Source: CAZGUX01 sp964529305 (GTDB lineage: Bacteria > Acidobacteriota > Terriglobia > Bryobacterales > Bryobacteraceae). From it: a stretch of DNA of 64,000 nucleotides. Location of the stretch: assembly GCA_964529305.1 (NCBI GenBank), contig CAZGUX010000257.1, forward strand, positions 1-64,000, in the 5' to 3' direction. Positions 1 to 8,163 of the stretch are shown one piece after another (the stretch's first letter is position 1; every line of letters starts with the position of its first letter). The translations under genes were made by a program, and so were the position numbers. A model generated the notes under the pieces. The model saw only the letters and a list, made by a program, of their open reading frames with translations, searched no databases and was not told where the DNA came from.

Positions 1-229
1 TGCGGTGCCTGGCACCGAAGAAGTGTGCCAGAACGACACAAGCAAAATTCCCCATCAGTGGTATCTGGCATCGGTGCCAGGCACCGGGATGGTTCGCCCA
101 CATCAACCCGGCTGGGGACGACGAGATCTGGGGATAGTAACTCTCGGCCGCCAAATTCGGGAGGCGCCTCCCGCCCTCGTCCCGCGGGCGCGGTGCCTGG
201 CACCCCTCAGGTGTGCCCAATGAAACAGA
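1..229 (+). repeat. 272-bp-period tandem duplication, copy 1 (possibly truncated at window edge)
   Basis: This segment is repeated almost exactly at 273-501. The two copies differ by a few substitutions and a one-base indel (an extra A near 139-140), so the offset changes from 272 to 271. Each copy holds three of the palindromes in the same order. About 43 bases of unrelated sequence with another palindrome separate the copies. Confidence 0.85.
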
Positions 230-272
230 TTGGGCCTTCGGGTCTTCGGTGGCGGTGCCAGGCACCCTATCA

Positions 273-501
273 TGCGGTGCCTGGCACCGAAGAAGTGTGC
301 CAGAACGACACAAGCAAAATTCCCCATCAGTGGTATCTGGCATCGGTGCCAGGCACCGGGATGGTTCGCCCACATCAACCCGGCTGGTGCCGACGAGATC
401 TGGGGATAGTACTCTCGGCCGCCAAAATCGGGAGGCGCCTCCCGCCCTCGTCCCGGGGGCGCGGTGCCTGGCACCCCTCAGGTGTGCCGCAACGAAACAG
501 A
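273..501 (+). repeat. 272-bp-period tandem duplication, copy 2
   Basis: Second copy of the unit at 1-229, with palindromes at 276-288, 345-357 and 463-475. Identity over the first 110 bases is essentially complete, which points to a recent duplication or ongoing gene conversion. An eighth palindrome lies just outside it at 531-543. Confidence 0.85.
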
Positions 502-637
502 ACCGTATTTCTACAGGAATATGCGGCCGCGGTGCCAGGCACCGGGAAGGCGCCTGGGAACGAAACCGGCGTTCTTCGTCGGGCATGAAATGGCCGGTGC
601 TGGCGATTCACCGGTCGCACAAGCGACAATTGGGAAC

Positions 638-1405
638 GTGAGACTTACCGGTAGAGTCGCGGTCGTCACGGGCGCCGCACAAGGGATCGGGGCGGCCATT
701 GCCCGTGAGTTCGCTGTCGAAGGCGCCGCCGTCATCGGCATCGACCGCAAGCGCGAAGTCGAGACCATCTGCGAGGAGATCCGCTTTTACGGCGGGCGGG
801 CCCGCTCCTTTGTCTGCGACCTCACCGACCATGTCGCCTACCACACCGCCATCGACGGGGCAGCCGCCGAGTTTGGCCGCATCAATGTCCTCGTCAACAA
901 TGCCGCCGTCTTCTATCCCACCCACTTCCTGGAGGATTCCTTCGAACTCTGGCGCAAAACCCTCGACGTGAACCTCGATGCGGTGTACCGCGGCACCAGG
1001 TTGGTGGTCCCGCACATGATCCGCGATCGCCGGGGGTGGATCATCAACCTCAGTTCCGTACAGGCGCTCGGCACCGACGGCCGCCTGGCTCCCTACTGCG
1101 CTTCGAAGGGCGCGCTGATCAGTTTTACGAAATCGCTGGCCATCGACCTGGCGCCGCACGGCATCCTGGCGAATGCCATCGCGCCCGGGTTTATTCACAC
1201 CGCGATGTCGTTTGTCGACGGGGTCGACGAGACCCAGACCGAGTTGTTCAAGGAGTGGTACGCCGGCAAGCGGAAGATCCCGCTCGCTCGCCCGGGACAA
1301 CCCGAGGAAATTGCGCGCGTGGCCGTGTTTCTGGCCTCCGACGACTGCTCTTATATCACCGGCCAGACCCTCGTGGTGGACGGCGGCCTCACGTCCACCT
1401 ACTGA
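638..1405 (+). CDS. SDR-family NAD(P)-dependent oxidoreductase
   Basis: A classical short-chain dehydrogenase of 255 residues, the usual length. It has the TGAAQGIG nucleotide-binding turn near residue 12, the NNAA motif near residue 85, and the catalytic Ser plus YCASK (YxxxK) pair near residues 140-157; it ends in the common GQTLVVDGG segment. The open frame extends up to 464, but the extra N-terminus only translates the palindromic repeats, so the GTG at 638 that begins VRLTGRVAVVTGA is preferred. The substrate cannot be read from sequence; sugar or polyol oxidation is plausible next to the rhamnose mutarotase, but that is inference. Its stop lies one base from the stop of the convergent radical SAM gene. 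Confidence 0.9.
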   Translation: MRLTGRVAVVTGAAQGIGAAIAREFAVEGAAVIGIDRKREVETICEEIRFYGGRARSFVCDLTDHVAYHTAIDGAAAEFGRINVLVNNAAVFYPTHFLEDSFELWRKTLDVNLDAVYRGTRLVVPHMIRDRRGWIINLSSVQALGTDGRLAPYCASKGALISFTKSLAIDLAPHGILANAIAPGFIHTAMSFVDGVDETQTELFKEWYAGKRKIPLARPGQPEEIARVAVFLASDDCSYITGQTLVVDGGLTSTY

Positions 1406-1406
1406 A

Positions 1407-2531
1407 TCACTGCGACAGCAGACCGCCGCAAGCGGCCGCGATGGCTTCCACGTTCTCGTGGTTTCGCGTGATGTGATTGTTGAGGATCGGCATGTAGATG
1501 CACCGGGGATCCTCGGCCAGGTAGTCCCCCGTGCAGGAATACGCCCGAGACCGCGAGCCGCCGCAGATCTTGACGTACTCGCAGAGGCCGCATTTGCCCT
1601 CGCGCATCGACGGATCGCGCAGTTCGCGGAACAGGGTCGAGTTCCGGTAGACATCCACCAGCGAATCCCGCCGGACATTGCCGGCCGACAGCGGCAGGAA
1701 TCCGCTGGGGTAAATCTCGCCCGTGTGCGAGACGAACACGAAGCCGCGCCCGTCGCTGACGCCGGCCGTCCGGAATGCGATCCGGCGGGCGCTCTCGGTA
1801 TCGACATGTACACCGTGCTCTTCTCGCTGGCGTTGCGCGATGTACCGGCGGTAGTGCATCGCCTCGGTGGTCTTCACCTCGAAGGGCGCGGTCTTCGAGG
1901 TCTGGTAGAGGAACTCAAACACCTGTTCGTACTCTTCGCCGGTCAGATCGTCTTCCGCCGCGGCCCGGCCGATGATGGTCAGGAAGAACAGGCTCCACAT
2001 CCTCCCTCCGATCAGGGCGACCAGATCGCGCATGTCGGGCAGGAGGTGCTTGTTCCTCTTGGTTACCGTTGTCTGGATCTGGGTGTCGAGCCCGATTTCC
2101 TTCGCCCGCAGGGCCGCCCGCATGAAGGCCTCGAACGTTCCGGGTACTCCCCGGAAGGCGTCGTGGGTGGGTGCATCCGGCCCGTCGATGCTCAGCGCCA
2201 GGCGGGAAACTCCCAACTCTTTGAAACGATCGACGACACCTGCCGTCAACAGGGGCGTTGCGCTCGGCGTGACGTTGGTTCGGAGGCCCTGACCGACGCT
2301 ATATTCAATCATTTCATACAGATCCGGGCGCTTCAAGGGATCGCCGCCGGTAAACACCATGAGAGGGTTCCCGAAAGACTTGATGTCGCGCAAAAGCTCA
2401 AATCCTTCGTGGGTAGTCAGTTCCAGGGGATGCCGGCTTGGCATCGCCGAGGCCCGGCAATGGACGCAGGCCAGATCACAGGCTTGGGTGACCTCCCAGA
2501 TCACAAGAAGGGGTGACTCATCGAAATTCAT
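1407..2531 (-). CDS. radical SAM/SPASM domain protein
   Basis: A 374-residue radical SAM enzyme. The 4Fe-4S motif CxxxCxxC is at residues 18, 22 and 25, followed by the TGGDP SAM-binding segment. The C-terminal SPASM region has the cysteine pattern CGLCEYVKICGGSRSRAY, which binds auxiliary clusters. This arrangement resembles AhbD/NirJ-like enzymes and the TIGR04053-type SPASM family. Those act on haem precursors or peptides; no substrate peptide or haem gene is nearby, so the reaction is unknown. The ATG at 2531 is chosen because the 19 residues upstream of it are low-complexity and unlike the family. The gene converges on the SDR gene. Confidence 0.85.
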   Translation of the reverse strand: MNFDESPLLVIWEVTQACDLACVHCRASAMPSRHPLELTTHEGFELLRDIKSFGNPLMVFTGGDPLKRPDLYEMIEYSVGQGLRTNVTPSATPLLTAGVVDRFKELGVSRLALSIDGPDAPTHDAFRGVPGTFEAFMRAALRAKEIGLDTQIQTTVTKRNKHLLPDMRDLVALIGGRMWSLFFLTIIGRAAAEDDLTGEEYEQVFEFLYQTSKTAPFEVKTTEAMHYRRYIAQRQREEHGVHVDTESARRIAFRTAGVSDGRGFVFVSHTGEIYPSGFLPLSAGNVRRDSLVDVYRNSTLFRELRDPSMREGKCGLCEYVKICGGSRSRAYSCTGDYLAEDPRCIYMPILNNHITRNHENVEAIAAACGGLLSQ

Positions 2532-2800
2532 CGCGCTGCCTCGGGCCGTTCCTTGCAACTTCCCTTCCGGCGTCGGTCGAGGGCGCAACGGCGATCAGAA
2601 TCAAGCAGATACCTTACAGCCCATCCGAATCTTGGGGGCATTTCACCCAAGCTGCGTTTCGAGACCGATGCGTCAGATGCCACACGCCGTTCGCCAAGCC
2701 GGACCGTCGCCACCGGCCTTTGGCCTCGCGTCCGTCAATCGCCGGACTCATCTGGGCCAGATCACGGGTCGCCGTCGGCCGGCGCTCGCGACAGCGGCTG

Positions 2801-3121
2801 TCACTCCAGGTGGAAGACTTCTTCCAAAGTCACCATCTGGCGGTCCGCCGGAGTGCCTGGCACTCCCTCGAAGAAGTCCATCATATACCGCTGCCAGCGG
2901 TGGTTCACCTCGCGGGCGGCCATCCCGGCCAAAGCCTTCTGGAAATCCGAAGTCTCCAGATAGCCCACCAGGAGGCCGTCCTCCCGAAGGAATAGCGAAT
3001 AGTTGCGCCAACCGGTTTCCCGGAGCGCTTCCAACATTTCCGGCCAGACCTCACGGTGCCGGACCTTGTACTCGTCCAACCGTTCCGGCCGGACCTTGAG
3101 CAGAAAGCAGACGCGGTGCAT
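2801..3121 (-). CDS. rhaM: L-rhamnose mutarotase
   Basis: A 106-residue protein of the RhaM/YiiL family, which interconverts the alpha and beta anomers of L-rhamnose. Typical family features are the N-terminal KVRPERLDEYKVRHREVWPE helix, the NYSLFL strand and the C-terminal EEVFHL signature; the length matches the about 104-residue norm. The much longer frame upstream is antisense to the next gene, so the ATG at 3121 is used. A 15-nt perfect palindrome (2851-2865), related to the array at 1-543, sits inside the gene and encodes part of the GVPGTP loop between the last helix and the C-terminal strand. It is divergent from the secreted protein at 3251. Confidence 0.9.
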   Translation of the reverse strand: MHRVCFLLKVRPERLDEYKVRHREVWPEMLEALRETGWRNYSLFLREDGLLVGYLETSDFQKALAGMAAREVNHRWQRYMMDFFEGVPGTPADRQMVTLEEVFHLE

Positions 3122-3250
3122 CGATTCCGTTGTAGCGCGGCCGGCGCCCGGACGCCAGTTCGGGCGAACCGGCCGCGCCGTTCTACTCCCGCAAGGGGCC
3201 GCCGCGCCGTGATACCATTCCAAAACTGCCCTTCGGTACCGGAGAACTCT

Positions 3251-4024
3251 GTGCGACGGCTTGCCTTCATTGCCTGGATCGCGGCCAGCCTTGCGGCGGA
3301 GCCTCCCCGGTCGCCCACGGTATTGGGAGTGGTTCGTACCTGGTCGTGGAACGGGAAGCCGGTTGGCCTCGGTCAAGCGTTGGAACCGGGAGCGATCCTG
3401 GCCGGCCAGGCAGCCGGTAGTCTCTTCGTCGCCTGCCCCGACGCCCCGGAACAGTACGGGTGCGATACCGAAGACTGCCAGGTCACGGTGTGCAAGCCGG
3501 GCAGCACCAGCACGCTCAAGAAGATCTTCGACGCCTCCGCCGAGTGGGCCGCCACGGTTCGGGATGGCATCTACTCGCTCTACCAGCGTGAGCCGAACCG
3601 GGTCGTCACCATGATCAGCCGCGGCATCGCCGATCCGGAAGATGCCGTGGTTGCCCTCCGCGGCACAGAGGTGGACTTGGCCCCCGCGTTCGGCGCGGTG
3701 GACGCGAGGCCGCTGGCTCTGACGCTGCTGAGCCCTTCGGGACAGGCGCACACGGTGAGGGTTGATTGGTCCGGCCAGGGACCGGCGCGCGTGCCGGCGC
3801 CTTCGTCGCCGGGCCTCTACAAACTGCGCGGTCCGGGCCCTCAGGCGGAAGCCTGGGTGCTCCTTCTGCCGGCTGCCTCGTTCGCCAAAGCGTCTCCCCG
3901 GTTCGCGAGTTTCGAAACCCTGGCCGGCCGCCTCCGGTCCCACGGGGTCCGGCCTTCGCACATCGCTTCCATGAGACGGGCCCTGCTGCTGTCGCTGGCC
4001 GCGGAGGCGCGCGTTCCGCGTTAG
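3251..4024 (+). CDS. secreted protein of unknown function, possibly FecR-like
   Basis: A 257-residue protein starting at GTG 3251 with a short hydrophobic signal (RRLAFIAWIAASLAA). Residues about 25-60 (ALEPGAILAGQAAGSLFVACPD) resemble the beta-rich region of FecR-like domains only loosely. Four cysteines cluster in CPDAPEQYGCDTEDCQVTVC, suggesting a disulfide-stabilised exported domain. The stop is 8 bases before the CHASE2 gene, so the two are almost certainly cotranscribed and it may be a periplasmic partner of that sensor. The family is not recognised. Confidence 0.65.
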   Translation: MRRLAFIAWIAASLAAEPPRSPTVLGVVRTWSWNGKPVGLGQALEPGAILAGQAAGSLFVACPDAPEQYGCDTEDCQVTVCKPGSTSTLKKIFDASAEWAATVRDGIYSLYQREPNRVVTMISRGIADPEDAVVALRGTEVDLAPAFGAVDARPLALTLLSPSGQAHTVRVDWSGQGPARVPAPSSPGLYKLRGPGPQAEAWVLLLPAASFAKASPRFASFETLAGRLRSHGVRPSHIASMRRALLLSLAAEARVPR

Positions 4025-4032
4025 CCGCCGCC

Positions 4033-5325
4033 ATGACACACCATCACGGCTTTCGCCACTATCTGCGAGCCCTCTTCTGGATGTTGGTCTTCGCGGCCCT
4101 CACCCAGTACATGGAATTCAAAGGCTTGCTCTGGAGCCTGGAATCAGCCGCCTTTGACACTCTTCTACGCCTGGCTCCCAGGCCGCGGGTGGCGCGCGAG
4201 ATCCTGGTGATCCAGATCGACGAAAACGACTACCTCACCCGGTTCGATCGCAAATCGCCGCTCGACTGCGCGACCCTCGGTCGACTGATCGAGCGTGTGG
4301 CTTCCAAGGGCCCACCCGTGATCGGCATCGATCTCGATACGTCCGCATGTTCCTACCCGGACTTGGCGGCGGCCAACGGAAAGCGCATCATCTGGGGGGT
4401 GAACGCTACCGCGGAACCCGCCGGCGCTCCCCTGAGCTTCGCCGGTTGGTTCAAGGGGCACGAGCAGTTTGTCATTCGCTCCGGAACCGTACTGGGACAA
4501 GGCCTCGGCGAACTCCCGGCTGAGCGAGCCATCGGCGTTCCGGTTTTTCCGCTGGACCGCGACGGCCTGGCGCGGCGCTTCTTTCGGGAGGTCGAGATCG
4601 AAGGGCACGCCCCGCGATCAGCCCGCCCCTGTCACCAGGTTCCGCCACTGGCAGAACAACACGCCGGCTCTCACGGCGGCCATCCGAAAGCCTGCCTGCC
4701 CACGTTGTCATACGCGCTCTACCGCGCCCACTGCGGGAGGAAGCCGTGCGGGCCCCTGGCGCAGGCCGCCGAACACGAATTCGCCTTCAACTTTCGGGGC
4801 TATCCCGCACGGCCCCGATCCACCTCCGCCGGCAGCGTCCTCGACGCGACGGACGCGCAGATCCAGGCCCTGTTCGATCAGACCGACGTCGTCATTCTGG
4901 GTGGCAGCTACCAGGCGGCGCGGGACCTCTATCTCACACCGGCCGGTCCCATCTCCGGAGTGGAACTCAACGCCCGGGCCCTGCTCACCGATCTCCACGG
5001 ACGAGGCATCGGCGAAATCCACCGCTGGGCGGCAATCCTTCTCGACATGGCCGCTGGACACGTCGTCTTCCTCGTGTTCCTGCTCCACCGCTGGTCCTAC
5101 CGTCGCCGTTTCTGGCTAAGCGTCGCCGCCGCGGCGGGCGGCTCACTGCTGTTCAGTCTGCTGTTGTTTCGCACATCGGCGCTCTGGGCCAGCTTCATCG
5201 GCGTATTCGTGGGGACGCTGATCCACCAGCTTTACGAAGCGCTCAACGTCGTGGATCAGGAAATGGAAAAAGCCCGCCACGCTCAGGCGCATCCTCCGGC
5301 CGGAGACGCTCCCAGAATCACCTGA
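4033..5325 (+). CDS. CHASE2-domain membrane sensor without output domain
   Basis: A 430-residue membrane protein. An N-terminal membrane segment (about 11-28) is followed by a CHASE2 domain (about 30-300) with the family hallmarks FDTLLRLAPR, VIQIDENDY, GIDLD and VVILGGSY near its end, then SGVELNARALLTDL. Two or three more membrane segments follow at about 325-400 and a short cytoplasmic tail. CHASE2 is an extracytoplasmic sensory domain normally fused to an adenylate cyclase, kinase or GGDEF output; here the output is missing, so a partner protein must carry the signal if it signals at all. Its last 43 bases overlap the 3' end of the convergent caspase gene. Confidence 0.85.
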   Translation: MTHHHGFRHYLRALFWMLVFAALTQYMEFKGLLWSLESAAFDTLLRLAPRPRVAREILVIQIDENDYLTRFDRKSPLDCATLGRLIERVASKGPPVIGIDLDTSACSYPDLAAANGKRIIWGVNATAEPAGAPLSFAGWFKGHEQFVIRSGTVLGQGLGELPAERAIGVPVFPLDRDGLARRFFREVEIEGHAPRSARPCHQVPPLAEQHAGSHGGHPKACLPTLSYALYRAHCGRKPCGPLAQAAEHEFAFNFRGYPARPRSTSAGSVLDATDAQIQALFDQTDVVILGGSYQAARDLYLTPAGPISGVELNARALLTDLHGRGIGEIHRWAAILLDMAAGHVVFLVFLLHRWSYRRRFWLSVAAAAGGSLLFSLLLFRTSALWASFIGVFVGTLIHQLYEALNVVDQEMEKARHAQAHPPAGDAPRIT

Positions 5326-6419
5326 TCGGCGTTCTCGCTACGGTTGATCACCGGCGTCTGCTGCTGGCCGATGCCCGCGACCTGCGTCCGCACCTGCTCC
5401 CGGATGGCGGGGAACAAGTCCGTCAGGGGCCGGCACCCGGCGGTGCGTCTCAGCGCCTCCAGCAGCGACGACGTGAAATAGCCGTTGCCGATGCTGGAAT
5501 TCTCCCAGGAGCTCTGCTCGATCGTGCACGCGCTCAGGATCACACGGCCCTCGCCCTCACCGATGCGGTCCAGTCCCGCCGCCGAGGGCGCCGTACGTCG
5601 AATGCCCGCCATGGCCCCGGCGCTGTGGCAGGAATCCAGGATCACCACGGTGCGGCGGGCTTTCACCCGCGTTCGCACGATGTCGGAGATTTCCACCATT
5701 GGGAGCGCGGTCGCGAACAGCCGGTCCCCGGTTGCATCCAGTTCCGTGTCGTGAGTGATGACATACGTCAGCCCGCCTACCACGTCGGATTCGCGCCCCG
5801 AGCCGTGGCTCGAGAGGAACAGCACCGCCAGGTCCTCCGGCTTCGCGCTCCGCGCCAGCCAGTTGAGTTCGCTTTTGATCTGCCGGGTGGTCGCCTGCTG
5901 GTTCAGCAGCACCTTCACGTTTCCCGGCGCGAACCGGCCGACCTTCGCATCCAGAAGGACCTTGGAAAAATCGGACGCGTCCTTGGCGGCAAAGTTCAGC
6001 GGGTTGATCCTCGGATGCTGGAATTCGTTGATGCCGATCGCCAGCGCCCACTTCTGCCCCACGGGCGGAAGCTTTTGCACGCCCTTCAGCGGCGCGGCCA
6101 GCGTAAACGGATTCAACCCCTCGGCCAGCGCCAGCGATCCGAAGTCCCTGGCTTTGCCCCGAGCCAGCTTGGCGCGGCGGGCGTCGTTGAGTTTTTCGTA
6201 GCAAAGGGCCAGAAAGTAGTGGGCATCGCCCAGTCCGCTCTGTTGATCGATTGCCGCGCGCAGCAGCGACGTCGCGGACTCGATTTCCTCCCGCCCCGCC
6301 TTGGAGGTCAGCTTCTCGACCGCCGCGTACATCAGGTCGAGGGCCGCGCCGTTGCGGTCTTCACCTTGGCCGTGGAGCGCCGGGGCCGCCAGCAGGGGCA
6401 GGAACGCTCGCCGCCGCAT
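5283..6419 (-). CDS. exported caspase-family (C14) protease
   Basis: A 378-residue protein with a weak signal or Tat-like start (MRRRAFLPLLAAPALHG), a helical TPR-like region (about 25-105) and a caspase p20-type domain (about 120-370). The catalytic dyad is visible: His205 in LFLSSHGSG and Cys264 in VVILDSCHSAGA. Bacterial caspase homologues usually cleave after Arg or Lys, but specificity is not readable here. The next gene upstream in the same operon (6427-7800) is only 7 bases away. The 3' end overlaps the CHASE2 gene, which ties the two transcripts together. Export means its target would be periplasmic or extracellular. Confidence 0.88.
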   Translation of the reverse strand: MRRRAFLPLLAAPALHGQGEDRNGAALDLMYAAVEKLTSKAGREEIESATSLLRAAIDQQSGLGDAHYFLALCYEKLNDARRAKLARGKARDFGSLALAEGLNPFTLAAPLKGVQKLPPVGQKWALAIGINEFQHPRINPLNFAAKDASDFSKVLLDAKVGRFAPGNVKVLLNQQATTRQIKSELNWLARSAKPEDLAVLFLSSHGSGRESDVVGGLTYVITHDTELDATGDRLFATALPMVEISDIVRTRVKARRTVVILDSCHSAGAMAGIRRTAPSAAGLDRIGEGEGRVILSACTIEQSSWENSSIGNGYFTSSLLEALRRTAGCRPLTDLFPAIREQVRTQVAGIGQQQTPVINRSENADQVILGASPAGGCA

Positions 6420-6426
6420 CGTGGCC

Positions 6427-7800
6427 TTACTTGGCCGCGGACTTCGCCGCCGGCGCCTTTGGAGCCGCGGCCGGTTTGGCCGACGGCGCGGACTTCTTCG
6501 CGGCCGCTGGTCTGGGCGCGACCGGAGGCAACCCGACCTTCTTCCTCAAGGCGTTCACCACTTCGATCGGCGGTCTGACCGCGTTCAGCTTTAACACATG
6601 GTCCGGGTTCGCGGGATCGTATTCCACCTTCGACGCGCTTTCAATCACGAAGATAATGTCCGGCGCCGGAACCTGACCGCGTACCAATTCCACTACCTTG
6701 TCCAGCGACAAGGGCGGCTTCGCCTCGACCGCGGCCACGGGCTGCGCCAGACGTGGAGGCTCTGGCCGGGATGGGGCCGCCGCAGGGGCCGCCGCCACCG
6801 CGCGAGACCCCGTGACGCCCTTCATCGCGTCTTCCCGGTCCATGTTCTCCAGTTGCCGGTAGCGCGCGATTCCGTCCTTGATTCGCGGCAACGGCTCGAA
6901 GAAATACTTCTCTTCCGGCTTCGACTGCTGCGCCTTGTCGTAGTATTCCTGCGCTTTGAAGAAGTGCACTTTGCCCGTCTTGAAGTCGCTCGAGGAATAG
7001 GCCAGTGCTTCGTGCACGATCCCCAGATTGTAGAGCCGGTAAGCGTCCTGCTGCGGCGTGCCGTAAGCCGTCATCGCCTCGAGTTCCTCCTGGGCTTTCG
7101 ACCACAGCTTCTTCTCCATGAAGCGGTTGGCCGTCTCCATACGGCTGTCCTTGGCCAGGAACACCTCGAGCGATTCGGATGTGTTTCCCAGCTTGGCGGC
7201 AACCTGCCCGACCACGTCCTCGATCACCAGCTGCTGGACGTCGTCTCGCGTGCGCGGCACCTTCTGCGGCTTCTGCTTCTTGGGAATTCCGGGCAGCGAT
7301 TTCAGATTGAACCCCGCGCTGGCCTCCGGAAGTTCGCCTTCGATGCGGCTGGCAATATTGCCCGCGTCGTGCTGCTTGCCCTTTTTGTCGAGCACCCGGT
7401 AGGCGACGTTCATCGACCCGGTATATCCATACCAGGTCTGATTGGCGCGCTGCATGCGGTTGGGGTCCAGCACCGACAGGTTCGTGATCGTCAGCAGGAC
7501 GCGCCAGTCGTAGTTCTGCCGTTCGATGCGCAGGGTGCGGTCGTTCTGCAACAGCTCCGCCTCCGCGACCGCCACCAGACTTTTCTCGGCAAGCTGGTAC
7601 ATCGGGTTCCCGGAATCGGCCACCACGCAGAAAGCCACGTTCGTCAGACGGATCATCGCCGGCTGGCGGCGCTCGACTTCGATCTTCTTCTTGCCGGTCA
7701 GACCTCCGAAGCCGGGATCCGCCGAAACGGGAAACGCAACCAGCACGGCCGAAAACCCGACGACCGCACGCCTCCACGGAAAAGAGAGCCGGCTCAACAC
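6427..7800 (-). CDS. exported protein of unknown function with Ala/Lys-rich tail, first gene of the caspase operon
   Basis: A 457-residue protein with a signal peptide ending near VSADPG. Residues about 40-190 form a domain with QLAEKSLVAVAEAELL and SMNVAYRVLDKKG segments; residues about 205-310 look like TPR helices (KLWSKAQEELEAM, YRLYNLGIVHEALAY). A Pro/Ala linker and a short domain ending VVNALRKKVGLP follow, then a basic PAAAKKSAPSAKPAAAPKA-type tail that may be disordered or bind polyanions. It precedes the caspase by 7 bases and probably supplies its partner or substrate-recruiting subunit. That role is inferred only from position. Confidence 0.7.
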   Translation of the reverse strand: MLSRLSFPWRRAVVGFSAVLVAFPVSADPGFGGLTGKKKIEVERRQPAMIRLTNVAFCVVADSGNPMYQLAEKSLVAVAEAELLQNDRTLRIERQNYDWRVLLTITNLSVLDPNRMQRANQTWYGYTGSMNVAYRVLDKKGKQHDAGNIASRIEGELPEASAGFNLKSLPGIPKKQKPQKVPRTRDDVQQLVIEDVVGQVAAKLGNTSESLEVFLAKDSRMETANRFMEKKLWSKAQEELEAMTAYGTPQQDAYRLYNLGIVHEALAYSSSDFKTGKVHFFKAQEYYDKAQQSKPEEKYFFEPLPRIKDGIARYRQLENMDREDAMKGVTGSRAVAAAPAAAPSRPEPPRLAQPVAAVEAKPPLSLDKVVELVRGQVPAPDIIFVIESASKVEYDPANPDHVLKLNAVRPPIEVVNALRKKVGLPPVAPRPAAAKKSAPSAKPAAAPKAPAAKSAAK

Positions 7801-8163
7801 TGCAGTTCTCCTTGAATGAAATTCAATTTACCAAACTTCCCTACGCGCCTGCCGGATGCTCCGGTTCCCCGTCATCGCCCCGGCCGCTCGTGGTGTCCGT
7901 CGTCCGAGCTCAGGTTGGGAGAAATCAGAATGGTCTCTGGCTCTAACCAACGCTGAACATTTGAGTTGCAGGTCTGCGAAATCGCTGGCTCCTTTCACAG
8001 CGGGGTATCCTCAGGGCGCGCAGGCCGGCACAACACTCAACGGCCGGTACCCGGTGCGTTCGGCGAACAAAGGGTATATAGTGAGGCTGGTTTTTTTTCA
8101 GGGGCAATGATGTGCGGTCCACCAAGCCTTTGGCCAGGACGCGTGCAAGGAGGGTATCAACCA
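7801..8163. promoter_or_regulatory. divergent intergenic region between caspase operon and TonB-dependent receptor
   Basis: This 363-base gap must hold both promoters. Facing the receptor gene there is an A/T-rich TATATAGT at about 8075, a run of eight T at about 8091-8098, and a strong ribosome site AAGGAGG ending about 11 bases before the ATG at 8164. No convincing gene is seen. Confidence 0.45.

Larger units (their letters stand above)
1..543. repeat. array of eight 13-nt palindromes (GGTGCC-T/A-GGCACC)
   Basis: The palindrome GGTGCCTGGCACC or its complement GGTGCCAGGCACC occurs at 4-16, 73-85, 192-204, 254-266, 276-288, 345-357, 463-475 and 531-543. The T-centred and A-centred versions mark the two orientations of the same element. 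No open frame through this stretch looks like a protein; the frames here only re-read the palindrome as VPGT or AWHR peptides. The array ends about 95 bases before the SDR start and runs off the left edge of the window. REP-like behaviour is inferred from the arrangement. Confidence 0.85.

Noticed and set aside
1..543. Possible CRISPR array
   Set aside because: The repeated units are 13-nt palindromes at irregular spacing and 272-bp duplications, not regular repeat-spacer units, and no cas gene is near.
608..1813. 401-residue minus-strand frame across the SDR and radical SAM genes
   Set aside because: It is antisense to the SDR and in a shifted frame over the radical SAM gene, with no recognisable domain.
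2513..2995. Forward frame with a CVRCH motif resembling a haem-binding cytochrome c site
   Set aside because: Only one motif, in an otherwise arginine-rich shadow frame overlapping rhaM, with no signal peptide or cytochrome fold.
7801..8163. Small frames in the divergent gap before the TonB receptor
   Set aside because: They lack motifs; the strong ribosome site before 8164 shows the receptor starts there instead.
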